DNA from: 1-14-2-50-31-20 sp964617555
GTDB taxonomy: Bacteria > Bacteroidota > Ignavibacteria > Ignavibacteriales > Melioribacteraceae
Reading direction: 5' to 3'
DNA: 44,894 bases
Assembly (NCBI GenBank): GCA_964617555.1
Contig: CAZTYP010000064.1
Span: forward strand, 1-44,894
Shown here one piece after another: positions 27,952-36,025 of this stretch. Below the pieces are notes generated by a model. That model worked only from the letters and a program-made list of their open reading frames with translations. It made no database searches and had not been told where the DNA came from. Within the stretch, counting starts at the first letter, position 1. Each line of letters begins with the position of its first letter. Position numbers and translations under genes: made by a program.

Positions 27952-28155
27952 AGTCGTTTTCATATTTCTGCCTCAATAATTTTTTCTATTGTTTCCTACT
28001 AACTCTATTATACAAATACAAAGAAAACTTCTTTTTGGTACGATTCCCGAATTTGAATCTGCATTTAATAATTATCTTGTTCATTGTTGATATTAAAGAC
28101 TCTATAAGATATATTATAATTGATATTTTTCGAAAACATATTACACGCATAAAAA

Positions 28156-29463
28156 ATGAAATCATTTCTAACAATTTTTCTCGTATTGTTTTTTGTAAGT
28201 TCGGTCTACTCACAAGAAGATACTTTGCTTATACGATACAGAAAAAAAGCAATAAACTATCAGCAAAGTATTAAAATGGCTAAGCATCGTTTAAGCGGAG
28301 CAAAATCTAAAGTTGAAGCGGCATCATCCGATATGTATCCTCATCTTGATTTTAACGGCAACTATCGTTTTTACGGTGAACCGCTGCAACTTGCTCCTCC
28401 TTCCGACGGCAGTTCGCTAATCGGTGAGGAAACACATAACTTTTATTCACTCAGACTCGATTTATATCAACCAATTTTAACCGGAGGATATCTATCCGGC
28501 AACAAACGGGCTGCGGAATCGGAAGTGGCAATGATGAAAAGTCTGGTTAATCTTAATAAACAACAGATAACCCTTAATTCCGATCTTCTCTATTGGAATG
28601 CCGTTTCTAAAAAAGAGATTGCACAATTATATGTAAAGTATAAAGAGAATATCGGAAAATTTTTAAAAGTGATTAAAGACCGTGTGGACGAAGAGATTGT
28701 GGCTCCAAACGAATTATATCAAGCACAAGTACGGTACAACGATGCTGAGTATAAATCGATAAGAAGTGAAAAGGAATACAGAATAAGTATAATGGAATTA
28801 AATAAACTTATAGGTTTTCCTGTTAATAATTTCACCCCTGTGGCCGATTCTTTGCAGATTGTGCAATGGAATAAACCTAAAAGTAATATAACCGATTTGG
28901 CATTAGAACAAAGACCGGAGATTAACTATGCCAAAAGTTTAGTGATAAAAAGTAAATCGAAAGAAGAGATTGTCGGCTCCGAGTATGACCCAAAATTCGG
29001 AATTTCCGCCGGCGGCAAATGGGGTTCCCCAAGCCCAGGATTACAACTTGACCCCGGGTTCAATTACGGATTTAAAGCCGATTTAACAATTCCCATTTTT
29101 TATTGGGGGATAAAGAAAGAGAAAGTTTTTACGGCAAAGCAATCAACGGAAGTTGCAAAATTGCAGATGGAAGAGACCAAAGATAAGATTAAACTGGAAG
29201 TGGAAAGTAATTATTATAAGTTAGAACGAACACAGCAACAATTAGACTTTGCAAAAGGTTCTTTGGAAAATGCCGCAAAAAATGTTGCCGTAATGTTAGA
29301 TCGTTACAACGAAGGGTTATCTTCCATTTTGGAAGTATTGGATGCTCAACTTTATTGGCAGAAAACATATCTTAATTATATTTTAGCAAAATACGAACTG
29401 AATATTGCCTATTCACAATATTTATATGCTATCGGAGAATTCAGTAAAATAGAAATTAATTAA
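28156..29463 (+). CDS. TolC-family outer-membrane efflux channel
   Basis: A 435-residue outer-membrane efflux protein with a signal peptide (cleavage after VYSQ, near residue 20). The two-fold TolC layout is visible: helical segments with heptad-like patterns alternate with strand segments, for example FYSLRLDLYQPILTGG in the first half and YGFKADLTIPIFYWG in the second, each being the strand region that inserts into the outer membrane. LDRYNEGLSSILEVLDAQLYWQKT is the typical C-terminal family block. TolC trimers form the exit duct of tripartite pumps. The gene is followed by the adaptor (31-base gap) and the RND pump (25-base gap), so it is the first gene of a complete efflux operon. Its own promoter would lie in 27952-28155. 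Confidence 0.9.
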   Translation: MKSFLTIFLVLFFVSSVYSQEDTLLIRYRKKAINYQQSIKMAKHRLSGAKSKVEAASSDMYPHLDFNGNYRFYGEPLQLAPPSDGSSLIGEETHNFYSLRLDLYQPILTGGYLSGNKRAAESEVAMMKSLVNLNKQQITLNSDLLYWNAVSKKEIAQLYVKYKENIGKFLKVIKDRVDEEIVAPNELYQAQVRYNDAEYKSIRSEKEYRISIMELNKLIGFPVNNFTPVADSLQIVQWNKPKSNITDLALEQRPEINYAKSLVIKSKSKEEIVGSEYDPKFGISAGGKWGSPSPGLQLDPGFNYGFKADLTIPIFYWGIKKEKVFTAKQSTEVAKLQMEETKDKIKLEVESNYYKLERTQQQLDFAKGSLENAAKNVAVMLDRYNEGLSSILEVLDAQLYWQKTYLNYILAKYELNIAYSQYLYAIGEFSKIEIN

Positions 29464-29494
29464 ATATACTAATTTTAAATTATCAGAGAACCAA

Positions 29495-30583
29495 ATGAAA
29501 ACGAAGCGTTTAACTTATTTGTTACCATTTATTCTATTGTTATTCTTTACCGGATGTGGTTCTGACGAAGCACCTAAAAAAAAGATTATCAGACCGGTTA
29601 AAGCAACCATTGTGGGAACAGCTGTGGATTTGGCCGGGCACGGGTTTCCCGCAACAACAAAGGCAATGCAACAATCGGAAATCTCTTTCCGTGTTGGGGG
29701 ACCTTTAATTAAGATGAATGTTGTTGAAGGTGCAAAGGTAAACAAAGGAGAATTGATTGCGGAAATTGACCCGCGCGATTATAAAATTGCCGAACAAGCT
29801 GCAAGAGCACGTTATAACCAAGCAAAAGCGGAATCGGAAAGATACAAACGTTTGTGGGAAAAAGGTTCTGTTGCAAAAAACGATTACGACAGAAAACTTG
29901 CCGCTTTTTTGGAAGCAAAAGCCGCTTGGGAAGATGCTCTTAATAATCTTAAAGACACTAAACTCCGTGCCCCTTTTACTGGATATTACGGACCGAAACT
30001 TGTTGATGTCGGCGAAGATGTAAAACCTAAGCAACCTATTACAACTCTTTCCAATTTATCCGTAATTGAAGTTGCAACAACCATCCCCGAGCAATTGGCT
30101 GTGGAATATAAGAATTTTGCTTCGTTCGAAGTTATGTTCGATACTTATCCGGGTAAAATTTTTACTGCAAGACTTAAGGAAATGGGAAAAGTCCCTACTT
30201 CCGAAGGATATCCTTTACGGTTGTATCTTGATTATAAACATAATCCTAAAAATCCGAAACAACCTAAAATTTCCGCCGGAATGAGCTGCCGTGTTAATAT
30301 TATTTTAAAAAAACAAGACGGCGAAGCCAACCAAATAATAATACCGTTTTCCGCTGTGTTTGAAGGAGAAACAGATAATACCCCTTCTGTTTGGTTACTT
30401 GAAGGAGACGGTGAAATATACAAGGTTAAAAAACAACATGTAACATTAAACGGATTTGCCGGTAAAGATTTTGTGAAAATTAAATCCGGTTTATCCGGTG
30501 GCGAATACATCGTTGTTGCCGGAGCGAAACGTCTGGTAGAAGGACAAAAAGTAAAAATACTTGACCAAAAAGCTTTTAATTAA
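29495..30583 (+). CDS. RND efflux periplasmic adaptor subunit (membrane fusion lipoprotein)
   Basis: A 362-residue HlyD/AcrA-type adaptor. It is a lipoprotein: the signal MKTKRLTYLLPFILLLFFTGC has a lipobox with Cys21. The lipoyl half-motifs are clear (GPLIKMNVVEGAKVNKGELIAEIDPRDY and KLRAPFTGYYGPKLVDVGEDV), separated by the alpha-hairpin (ARARYNQAKAESERYKRLWEKGSVAKNDYDR...) that docks on TolC. Beta-barrel and membrane-proximal domains follow (IPFSAVFEGE, KSGLSGGEYIVVAGAKRLVEGQKV). It connects the inner-membrane pump to the outer-membrane channel. Middle gene of the efflux operon. The substrate is unknown. Confidence 0.92.
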   Translation: MKTKRLTYLLPFILLLFFTGCGSDEAPKKKIIRPVKATIVGTAVDLAGHGFPATTKAMQQSEISFRVGGPLIKMNVVEGAKVNKGELIAEIDPRDYKIAEQAARARYNQAKAESERYKRLWEKGSVAKNDYDRKLAAFLEAKAAWEDALNNLKDTKLRAPFTGYYGPKLVDVGEDVKPKQPITTLSNLSVIEVATTIPEQLAVEYKNFASFEVMFDTYPGKIFTARLKEMGKVPTSEGYPLRLYLDYKHNPKNPKQPKISAGMSCRVNIILKKQDGEANQIIIPFSAVFEGETDNTPSVWLLEGDGEIYKVKKQHVTLNGFAGKDFVKIKSGLSGGEYIVVAGAKRLVEGQKVKILDQKAFN

Positions 30584-30608
30584 TTTCAAAACGAGATAAT
30601 TAAACATT

Positions 30609-33600
30609 ATGAATATTGCAGGATACGCACTTAATAATAAACAAGTAATTTATTTCTTTCTAATTATTACAGTTTTAGGAGGAATATTTGCTTTTGAAAA
30701 TCTTGGAAAAAGAGAAGATTCTCCCTTTGTTATAAAGCAAATTATTTTTATGACATATTATCCCGGAGCAACTGCCGAGCAAGTTCAAAAGCAAGTTACA
30801 GAGGTGATTGAACGTGAAATTCAAACTCATCCTTTGGTAGATTTTATTAAATCCGAATCTCGTCCCGGATTTAGCTATATTAAGGTGGATATGTTCCAAT
30901 GGGTACCTAAAGAAAGATTCGAACAAGTTTGGGACGAAATGCGAAGGAAGGTTTTAAACGTCCAATCCAAACTGCCTAAAGAAGCCAGCACAATAATTGT
31001 TAACGATGATTTTGGCGCGGTTTACGGCATCTATTACGCATTGACAGCAGATGAAGGATTTACGGCAGCGGAATTGGAAGATTATGCTCAATTTGTAAAA
31101 CAACAACTTGCTACAGCCGATGATGTTGCTAAAGTAAGTCTTTTCGGTATTCAGGATAGAGTTCTAAACGTATATATTTCCGATGAAAAACTAGTTAATG
31201 CGGGAATTACTCCTGCGGATATTCAAACGGCACTTTCAACACAAAATCAATTAATAAATACCGGAATGATAAAATCCGGAAATTTTAATGTAAGACTTGA
31301 TGCCGTAGGCACTTTTAAATCTATCGAGGAAGTTAAAAACCTTATAATCAAAGGTAAAGAAGGTAATCAAATTCGGTTTGGAGATATTGCTACAATCGAA
31401 AAAGCATATAAAGACCCGCCAAGTACAAAGATGCGTCTTAATGCTCTTTCGGCAATAGGCATCGGCTTTTCTACCCGGGACGGAGGTAACTCGGTTGTTG
31501 CCGGTAAAAGCATCCGAAAAAAACTTGCGGAAATAATGCCGTTGCTTCCTATCGGAATTGAAATGAACGGAATTTATTTTGAAGATAAAGTTGCCCTTGA
31601 GGCGAACAGTACATTTATAACCAATCTTATAGAATCCTTGGCAATTGTAATTATCCTTATTCTTCTCTCCATGGGAGTTCGCGCCGGTATTTTAATAGGT
31701 ACAAGTCTTCTCTTTTCAATTTTAGGAACTCTCTTTTTAATGCTTCCGTTCGGCGTTGATTTGCATCGTACATCTCTTGCTGCAATAATTATTGCAATGG
31801 GAATGTTGGTGGATAATGCAATTGTTGTAACCGACAATGCACAAATGAAAATTGCTGCGGGAATGAGCAGGAAAGAAGCCCTTGAACAAGGAGCCACAAA
31901 ACCGCAGTGGGGATTGTTTGCCGCAACTATAATTGCAACACTTTCATTTTTGCCCCTCTATCTTGCCCCGAGCAATACCGCAGAAATTATTAAACCTCTA
32001 TTTGCCGTATTGGCAATTGCATTAACACTTAGTTGGATTTTTGCTCTTGTGCAAACAACCGTATTCGGAGATTTTATTCTTAAAGAAGCAAAAGCTGGCG
32101 AAAAACTTAAAGACCCCTACGATACCCCGTTTTATCGTAAGCTTACTATTTTTATAGAAAAAGTAATTGAAAAAAAATATATTACACTTGCAAGCGTAGC
32201 TGTTCTGTTTTTTATCAGCCTTTTCCTTTTTAAATATGTAAAAAGGGATTTTTTCCCGGCTATCAACAAACCCATGTTTAAGGTCGATTACTTTTTACCG
32301 GACGGAACCGATATAGAAAAAGTTGAAAATGATATTAAAAGGATAGAAAAATTTCTCCTTAAACGAGAAGATGTTAAACAAGTTTCAATTACCTTGGGTG
32401 CTTCTCCGCTAAGATATTATTTGGCTTCGGTATCATGGAGCCCGAGGCCTAATTTTGCAAACATTTTAATTGAAACAACCGATTATGTGGCAGCTGATTC
32501 ATTAATGGGAATTTTACAAGATTACGTGGAAAACAATTTCCCCGATGCACTATCTATTTTTTATAAATTTAAAGTGGCTCCTTCTCCCGATGCGATTGTT
32601 GAAGCAAGATTTGACGGGCCTGACCCCGTTGTATTACGTCAGCTTGCCGAAGAAGCAAAAAATATTATGAGGGCGGAACCCCTTGCACAAAATGTTCGTG
32701 ATGGGTGGGGAACAAAAACACCTAAACTAACACCGGTTTATTCCCAAAATAAAGGAAGAATTGCCAATGTAAGCCGTACCGACATGGCCCGTGCATTACA
32801 ACGTGTTTCCGACGGACAGAACATCGGGCAATATCGCCAGGGCGATTGGGTAATGCCTATTTTACTTAAAGCTGAAAACAGAGATAATTACAATTATGGC
32901 AATATCGGGAGTTTACCAATACTAAATGCTTACGGCAATATAATTCCACTTGAACAAGTTACAGATAGTATTCCCATTAAATTTGAAAATTATTATCTAA
33001 CCAAGTTTAACCGGCAACTTAGCATCGCCGCTCAATGCGATCCGGTGGAAGGGGTTGGTAATACGGATTTGGAAGCCCTTCTGATGCCTAAGATAGAAGC
33101 CATACCTTTACCTCCGGGTTACAGATTATGGTGGGACGGAATTTATTTTACACAACAAATGACAAACGAGGCAATTTCCGGGAAATTCCCTATCGCCATA
33201 CTTTTGATAATGACTATTCTAATGATTTTATATCGTGATTGGAAAGCGGTTACCATAATTTTTCTTATGGTACCTTTGGTTATTATCGGTATTACGTTTG
33301 CTTTTCTTGCTTCGGGATTGTTTTACGGATTTTTTGCGGTACTCGGAATTTTGGGATTGGTAGGAATGGTAATAAAGAATGCGATTGTACTTCTCGACCA
33401 GGCAAATCAAGAAATTGACGAAAACGGTAAAACCAAATATGAAGCCATTGTAATTGCCGCACGTTCAAGAGCTATTCCTGTTGCAATGGCTGCGGGTACA
33501 ACAATTCTTGGTATGGCACCGCTTCTTCCTGACCCTATGTTCGGTGGAATGGCTGTATCTATTATGGGAGGACTGTTTGTTGCAACGCTTCTTACAATTA

Positions 33601-33695
33601 TTGTCCTTCCGGCGTTTTATGCCGCTTTTTACGGATTAAGCAAACCGGAGACAGAAGAAATTAATGATAATTCGGACAACAATAATATTCAATAG
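30609..33695 (+). CDS. RND-family efflux pump, inner-membrane permease (AcrB/HAE-1-like)
   Basis: A 1028-residue proton-driven pump of the usual length with two halves, each a TM1 (QVIYFFLIITVLGGIFAFENL and, in the second half, ITLASVAVLFFISLFLF), a large periplasmic porter domain and a block of TM helices. The proton-relay region reads GMLVDNAIVVTDNA, keeping the first Asp of the AcrB Asp-Asp pair with Asn in the second place, and VGMVIKNAIVLLDQANQEI keeps the TM10 lysine. Such Asp-Asn forms are common in HAE-type pumps. It exports amphipathic compounds or drugs together with the adaptor and channel encoded just upstream. The C-terminus is a short polar tail (ETEEINDNSDNNNIQ). No local regulator gene is present. 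Confidence 0.95.
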   Translation: MNIAGYALNNKQVIYFFLIITVLGGIFAFENLGKREDSPFVIKQIIFMTYYPGATAEQVQKQVTEVIEREIQTHPLVDFIKSESRPGFSYIKVDMFQWVPKERFEQVWDEMRRKVLNVQSKLPKEASTIIVNDDFGAVYGIYYALTADEGFTAAELEDYAQFVKQQLATADDVAKVSLFGIQDRVLNVYISDEKLVNAGITPADIQTALSTQNQLINTGMIKSGNFNVRLDAVGTFKSIEEVKNLIIKGKEGNQIRFGDIATIEKAYKDPPSTKMRLNALSAIGIGFSTRDGGNSVVAGKSIRKKLAEIMPLLPIGIEMNGIYFEDKVALEANSTFITNLIESLAIVIILILLSMGVRAGILIGTSLLFSILGTLFLMLPFGVDLHRTSLAAIIIAMGMLVDNAIVVTDNAQMKIAAGMSRKEALEQGATKPQWGLFAATIIATLSFLPLYLAPSNTAEIIKPLFAVLAIALTLSWIFALVQTTVFGDFILKEAKAGEKLKDPYDTPFYRKLTIFIEKVIEKKYITLASVAVLFFISLFLFKYVKRDFFPAINKPMFKVDYFLPDGTDIEKVENDIKRIEKFLLKREDVKQVSITLGASPLRYYLASVSWSPRPNFANILIETTDYVAADSLMGILQDYVENNFPDALSIFYKFKVAPSPDAIVEARFDGPDPVVLRQLAEEAKNIMRAEPLAQNVRDGWGTKTPKLTPVYSQNKGRIANVSRTDMARALQRVSDGQNIGQYRQGDWVMPILLKAENRDNYNYGNIGSLPILNAYGNIIPLEQVTDSIPIKFENYYLTKFNRQLSIAAQCDPVEGVGNTDLEALLMPKIEAIPLPPGYRLWWDGIYFTQQMTNEAISGKFPIAILLIMTILMILYRDWKAVTIIFLMVPLVIIGITFAFLASGLFYGFFAVLGILGLVGMVIKNAIVLLDQANQEIDENGKTKYEAIVIAARSRAIPVAMAAGTTILGMAPLLPDPMFGGMAVSIMGGLFVATLLTIIVLPAFYAAFYGLSKPETEEINDNSDNNNIQ

Positions 33696-33716
33696 ACTTT
33701 AACTTTGTAAACACAT

Positions 33717-33761
33717 GCCCTGTTTGAACTTTTCAAAATTTAAATAGGGCTTTTCTTTTTT
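33717..33761 (+). terminator. Factor-independent terminator of the RND efflux operon
   Basis: GCCCTGTTT (33717-33725) pairs with AAATAGGGC (33742-33750), nine pairs with one G-U, closing an AT-rich loop, and is followed by TTTTCTTTTTT. It begins 21 bases after the pump stop and ends just before the Shine-Dalgarno of the HAD gene, so that gene needs its own promoter or read-through. Confidence 0.85.
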
Positions 33762-33777
33762 AGAAAAGGATTAGATT

Positions 33778-34800
33778 ATGTTTATATTAAAAAAGATAAT
33801 AATTTATTCGATTATATCGTTTTTATTTATTTCCTGCCAAAAGGAAATTACTACCACGGAAGACTCTCTTGCTTCGTGGAACAACAGTAAAGTAAAAAGC
33901 GAGATAATTAATTTTGTAAAAACAGTAACCAATAAAGAAAATCCCGATTATATTCCTCCTGAAGATAGGATAGCAACATTTGATAACGATGGAACTTTGT
34001 GGTCAGAAAAACCGACTTACTTTCAGATAGAATTTGTTTTTTACAGAGTTAAGCAACTTGCAAATAAAAATCATGATTTAAAAGACGAAGATTTAATTAA
34101 AGCGGCGCTAAAAAGAGATATAAAAACCATACGGGAAGAATACGGATGGGAAGGGTTGGCGGAATTAATTGCTCTCTCACAAAAAGGACTTACAACTGAT
34201 GCATTTGATACCCTTGTAAAAGGATGGATTAAAAAAGCTAAACATCCGCTTACCGGAAAGCTATACAGCCAAATGGTTTTTAAACCGATGTTGGAATTAA
34301 TAAAATATTTGCAACAAAATGATTTTAAAGTCTATATTGTTACCGGCGGCGGTGTCGATTTTGTTCGTGCATGGGCTCCCGAAGTTTACGGAATTTCTAC
34401 CGAACATATTATTGGAAGCTACGATAAACTAAAATATAAAAAAATTAAAGGAAAGCCCGTATTAATTAAATCTCCGGAAATGTTATTTTTAGTTGATGGT
34501 AAAACCAAGCCAATTGCAATTCATCAGATAATAGGTAAGAAACCCGTTTTTGCAATCGGTAACTCCGACGGAGATTTACAAATGTTGGAATGGTGCGGTG
34601 CAAACAAATATAAGAATTTATCTTTGCTTGTTCATCATACCGATGCAAAAAGGGAATGGGCTTACGACAAAATATCGCATGTAGGAAAATTAGATAAAGC
34701 ATTAATGGTTGCCGAAAAAAACAACTGGCTAATTATTGATATGAAAGAAGATTGGAAAACAATATATCCAGATAAACAATTGGCAAATAATAAAAAATGA
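33778..34800 (+). CDS. HAD-family phosphatase anchored as a lipoprotein
   Basis: A 340-residue haloacid-dehalogenase-fold hydrolase resembling phosphoserine phosphatase relatives. Motif I is FDNDGTLW with nucleophile Asp69 and Asp71; motif II is YIVTGGGVDF; motif IV is AIGNSDGDLQML with the metal-binding aspartates. The helical cap lies between motifs I and II. Unlike cytosolic relatives it begins with a lipoprotein signal (IISFLFISC, Cys20), so the enzyme should act outside the cytoplasm, tethered to a membrane. The last four bases of the gene (ATGA) overlap the start of the DUF2490 gene, meaning coupled translation. The substrate is unknown; phosphate scavenging from small phosphoesters would be plausible. 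Confidence 0.85.
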   Translation: MFILKKIIIYSIISFLFISCQKEITTTEDSLASWNNSKVKSEIINFVKTVTNKENPDYIPPEDRIATFDNDGTLWSEKPTYFQIEFVFYRVKQLANKNHDLKDEDLIKAALKRDIKTIREEYGWEGLAELIALSQKGLTTDAFDTLVKGWIKKAKHPLTGKLYSQMVFKPMLELIKYLQQNDFKVYIVTGGGVDFVRAWAPEVYGISTEHIIGSYDKLKYKKIKGKPVLIKSPEMLFLVDGKTKPIAIHQIIGKKPVFAIGNSDGDLQMLEWCGANKYKNLSLLVHHTDAKREWAYDKISHVGKLDKALMVAEKNNWLIIDMKEDWKTIYPDKQLANNKK

Positions 34801-35480
34801 AAAAATTGATATTAATTATAATATTTATTTTCCCTTTTTTGCTTTTGCATGCACAAGAAAACGACAGATGGGATAACCAAGTTTATCTTGGCAACAAAAT
34901 TGCTTTTGGAAAAAACAAATGGAAATTTTCCGGAGAGCTACAAACCCGTTTAAAGAACAACTTTCAAAGTTTGGATAATTGGTATATGGAGTTTGTTGCC
35001 GATTATCTTTATTCGAAAAACATTGAACTTGTACCCGATTTAAGATTTACGGTAAAACCGGATAAAATAGAGATACGTCCCGCGCTCGGAATATTATATA
35101 AAAAAAATTTCCGAAAACTTAACTTTGTAAATCAGCTTAAATGGCAGATGGATATTGTAAATAACGGAACAATAGGGAATGCCTTTCGTGAAGTTGTATT
35201 TCTGAATTATTCGTTAAATAAAAAAGTTATTTCTACCATGGTTACCGGGTTCATTTATCGTTGGTGGCCCGATTGGAACGGATTTCAATATATACGCGTT
35301 GGACCCGGTATTTCGTATGTTTTTGATGATAAGCATATTCTCAATTTTAGTTATTTTGTAGGCGTTGAAAATAAAAGAGATTATTGGCTGTGGGCCGGAA
35401 TACCGATGTTGCAATTGCTTATTAATATTTCACCACAAGATAATTACAAATATAAACCTGCTTATTATTTGGATTTTTAA
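34797..35480 (+). CDS. DUF2490 family outer-membrane protein
   Basis: A 227-residue protein with a signal peptide (MKKLILIIIFIFPFLLLHAQ). The pattern WKFSGELQTRLKNNF...WYMEFVADYLYSKNIELVPDLRF and the strand-turn run after it match DUF2490, a family of small barrel proteins common in Bacteroidota whose function is not established. It probably forms an outer-membrane barrel. It shares ATGA with the upstream lipoprotein phosphatase gene, so the pair is translated together and may act together at the cell envelope. The C-terminus reads KPAYYLDF with a terminal Phe, consistent with BAM-assembled barrels. Confidence 0.75.
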   Translation: MKKLILIIIFIFPFLLLHAQENDRWDNQVYLGNKIAFGKNKWKFSGELQTRLKNNFQSLDNWYMEFVADYLYSKNIELVPDLRFTVKPDKIEIRPALGILYKKNFRKLNFVNQLKWQMDIVNNGTIGNAFREVVFLNYSLNKKVISTMVTGFIYRWWPDWNGFQYIRVGPGISYVFDDKHILNFSYFVGVENKRDYWLWAGIPMLQLLINISPQDNYKYKPAYYLDF

Positions 35481-35763
35481 TATTCTCGGCTTTTTATTAC
35501 AAGTGCCGGTTCTATTTTGTAAATAATTCGTTACAAAACAACTTGGCTTTAACCCGCTTTTAAACGGTATTACAGATACCGGAACATTAAATTAATTAAT
35601 CAAAAATAATAATGCTTTGTTTACAAATAATATTTAACTATCTTTAAATCCAAGACGGTAAGTTTAGAAGTAGATGTAGATGTAAAAAGTTTTTTTTCCC
35701 TCCATTATCATTCTTTAATTCTGTCTAAATTTTTTTTATTATTTATTTAGGAGAGTCTGTAAA
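35481..35763 (+). promoter_or_regulatory. Long AT-rich leader/promoter region of the cold-shock gene, with two inverted repeats
   Basis: These 283 bases precede the cold-shock gene. They hold a perfect 8-base inverted repeat, TTTTGTAA / TTACAAAA (35515-35538, eight-base spacer), and a perfect 6-base hairpin CGGTAT-TACAG-ATACCG (35565-35581). The end is rich in T (a run of eight near 35690) and closes with the strong Shine-Dalgarno AGGAGAG 9 bases before the ATG. Long structured leaders are known for cspA-type genes in E. coli, where they sense temperature; whether this one does is a guess. No ORF is visible. Confidence 0.5.
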
Positions 35764-35973
35764 ATGGCAGATCGTAAAGAAGGAACCGTTAAATGGTTCA
35801 ACAGCACAAAAGGTTTTGGTTTTATTTCACAAGAAAATGCGGATGATGTATTCGTTCACTTTCAATCTATTGTCGGTGACGGTTACAAAACTTTGGAAGA
35901 AGGGCAACGAGTTGAGTTTACCGTAACTCAAGGCGAAAAAGGATTGCAAGCCAGTGATGTAAAAGTCATCTAA
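35764..35973 (+). CDS. Cold-shock domain protein (CspA family)
   Basis: A 69-residue single cold-shock domain. Both RNA-binding motifs are present: RNP1 as KGFGFI (residues 16-21) and RNP2 as DVFVHF (28-33). KWFNSTKGFGFI and GLQASDVKVI match the family closely. It binds single-stranded RNA/DNA and melts structures in mRNA. The gene stands alone, with a long leader and its own terminator immediately downstream. Many family members are not cold-induced, so the name reflects the fold rather than proven regulation. Confidence 0.95.
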   Translation: MADRKEGTVKWFNSTKGFGFISQENADDVFVHFQSIVGDGYKTLEEGQRVEFTVTQGEKGLQASDVKVI

Positions 35974-35993
35974 TCTTTTTGATAGATGTTGTT

Positions 35994-36022
35994 AAAGCCC
36001 TGTATTGAACGGGGCTTTTTTT
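35994..36022 (+). terminator. Strong factor-independent terminator between cspA-like gene and dnaG
   Basis: AAAGCCCTGT (35994-36003) pairs with ACGGGGCTTT (36009-36018): ten pairs with one G-U around a five-base loop, followed by a T-run to 36022. It ends the cold-shock transcript, and it lies three bases beyond the dnaG stop on the other strand, so it may also slow transcription coming from dnaG. Confidence 0.9.
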
Positions 36023-36025
36023 ATT

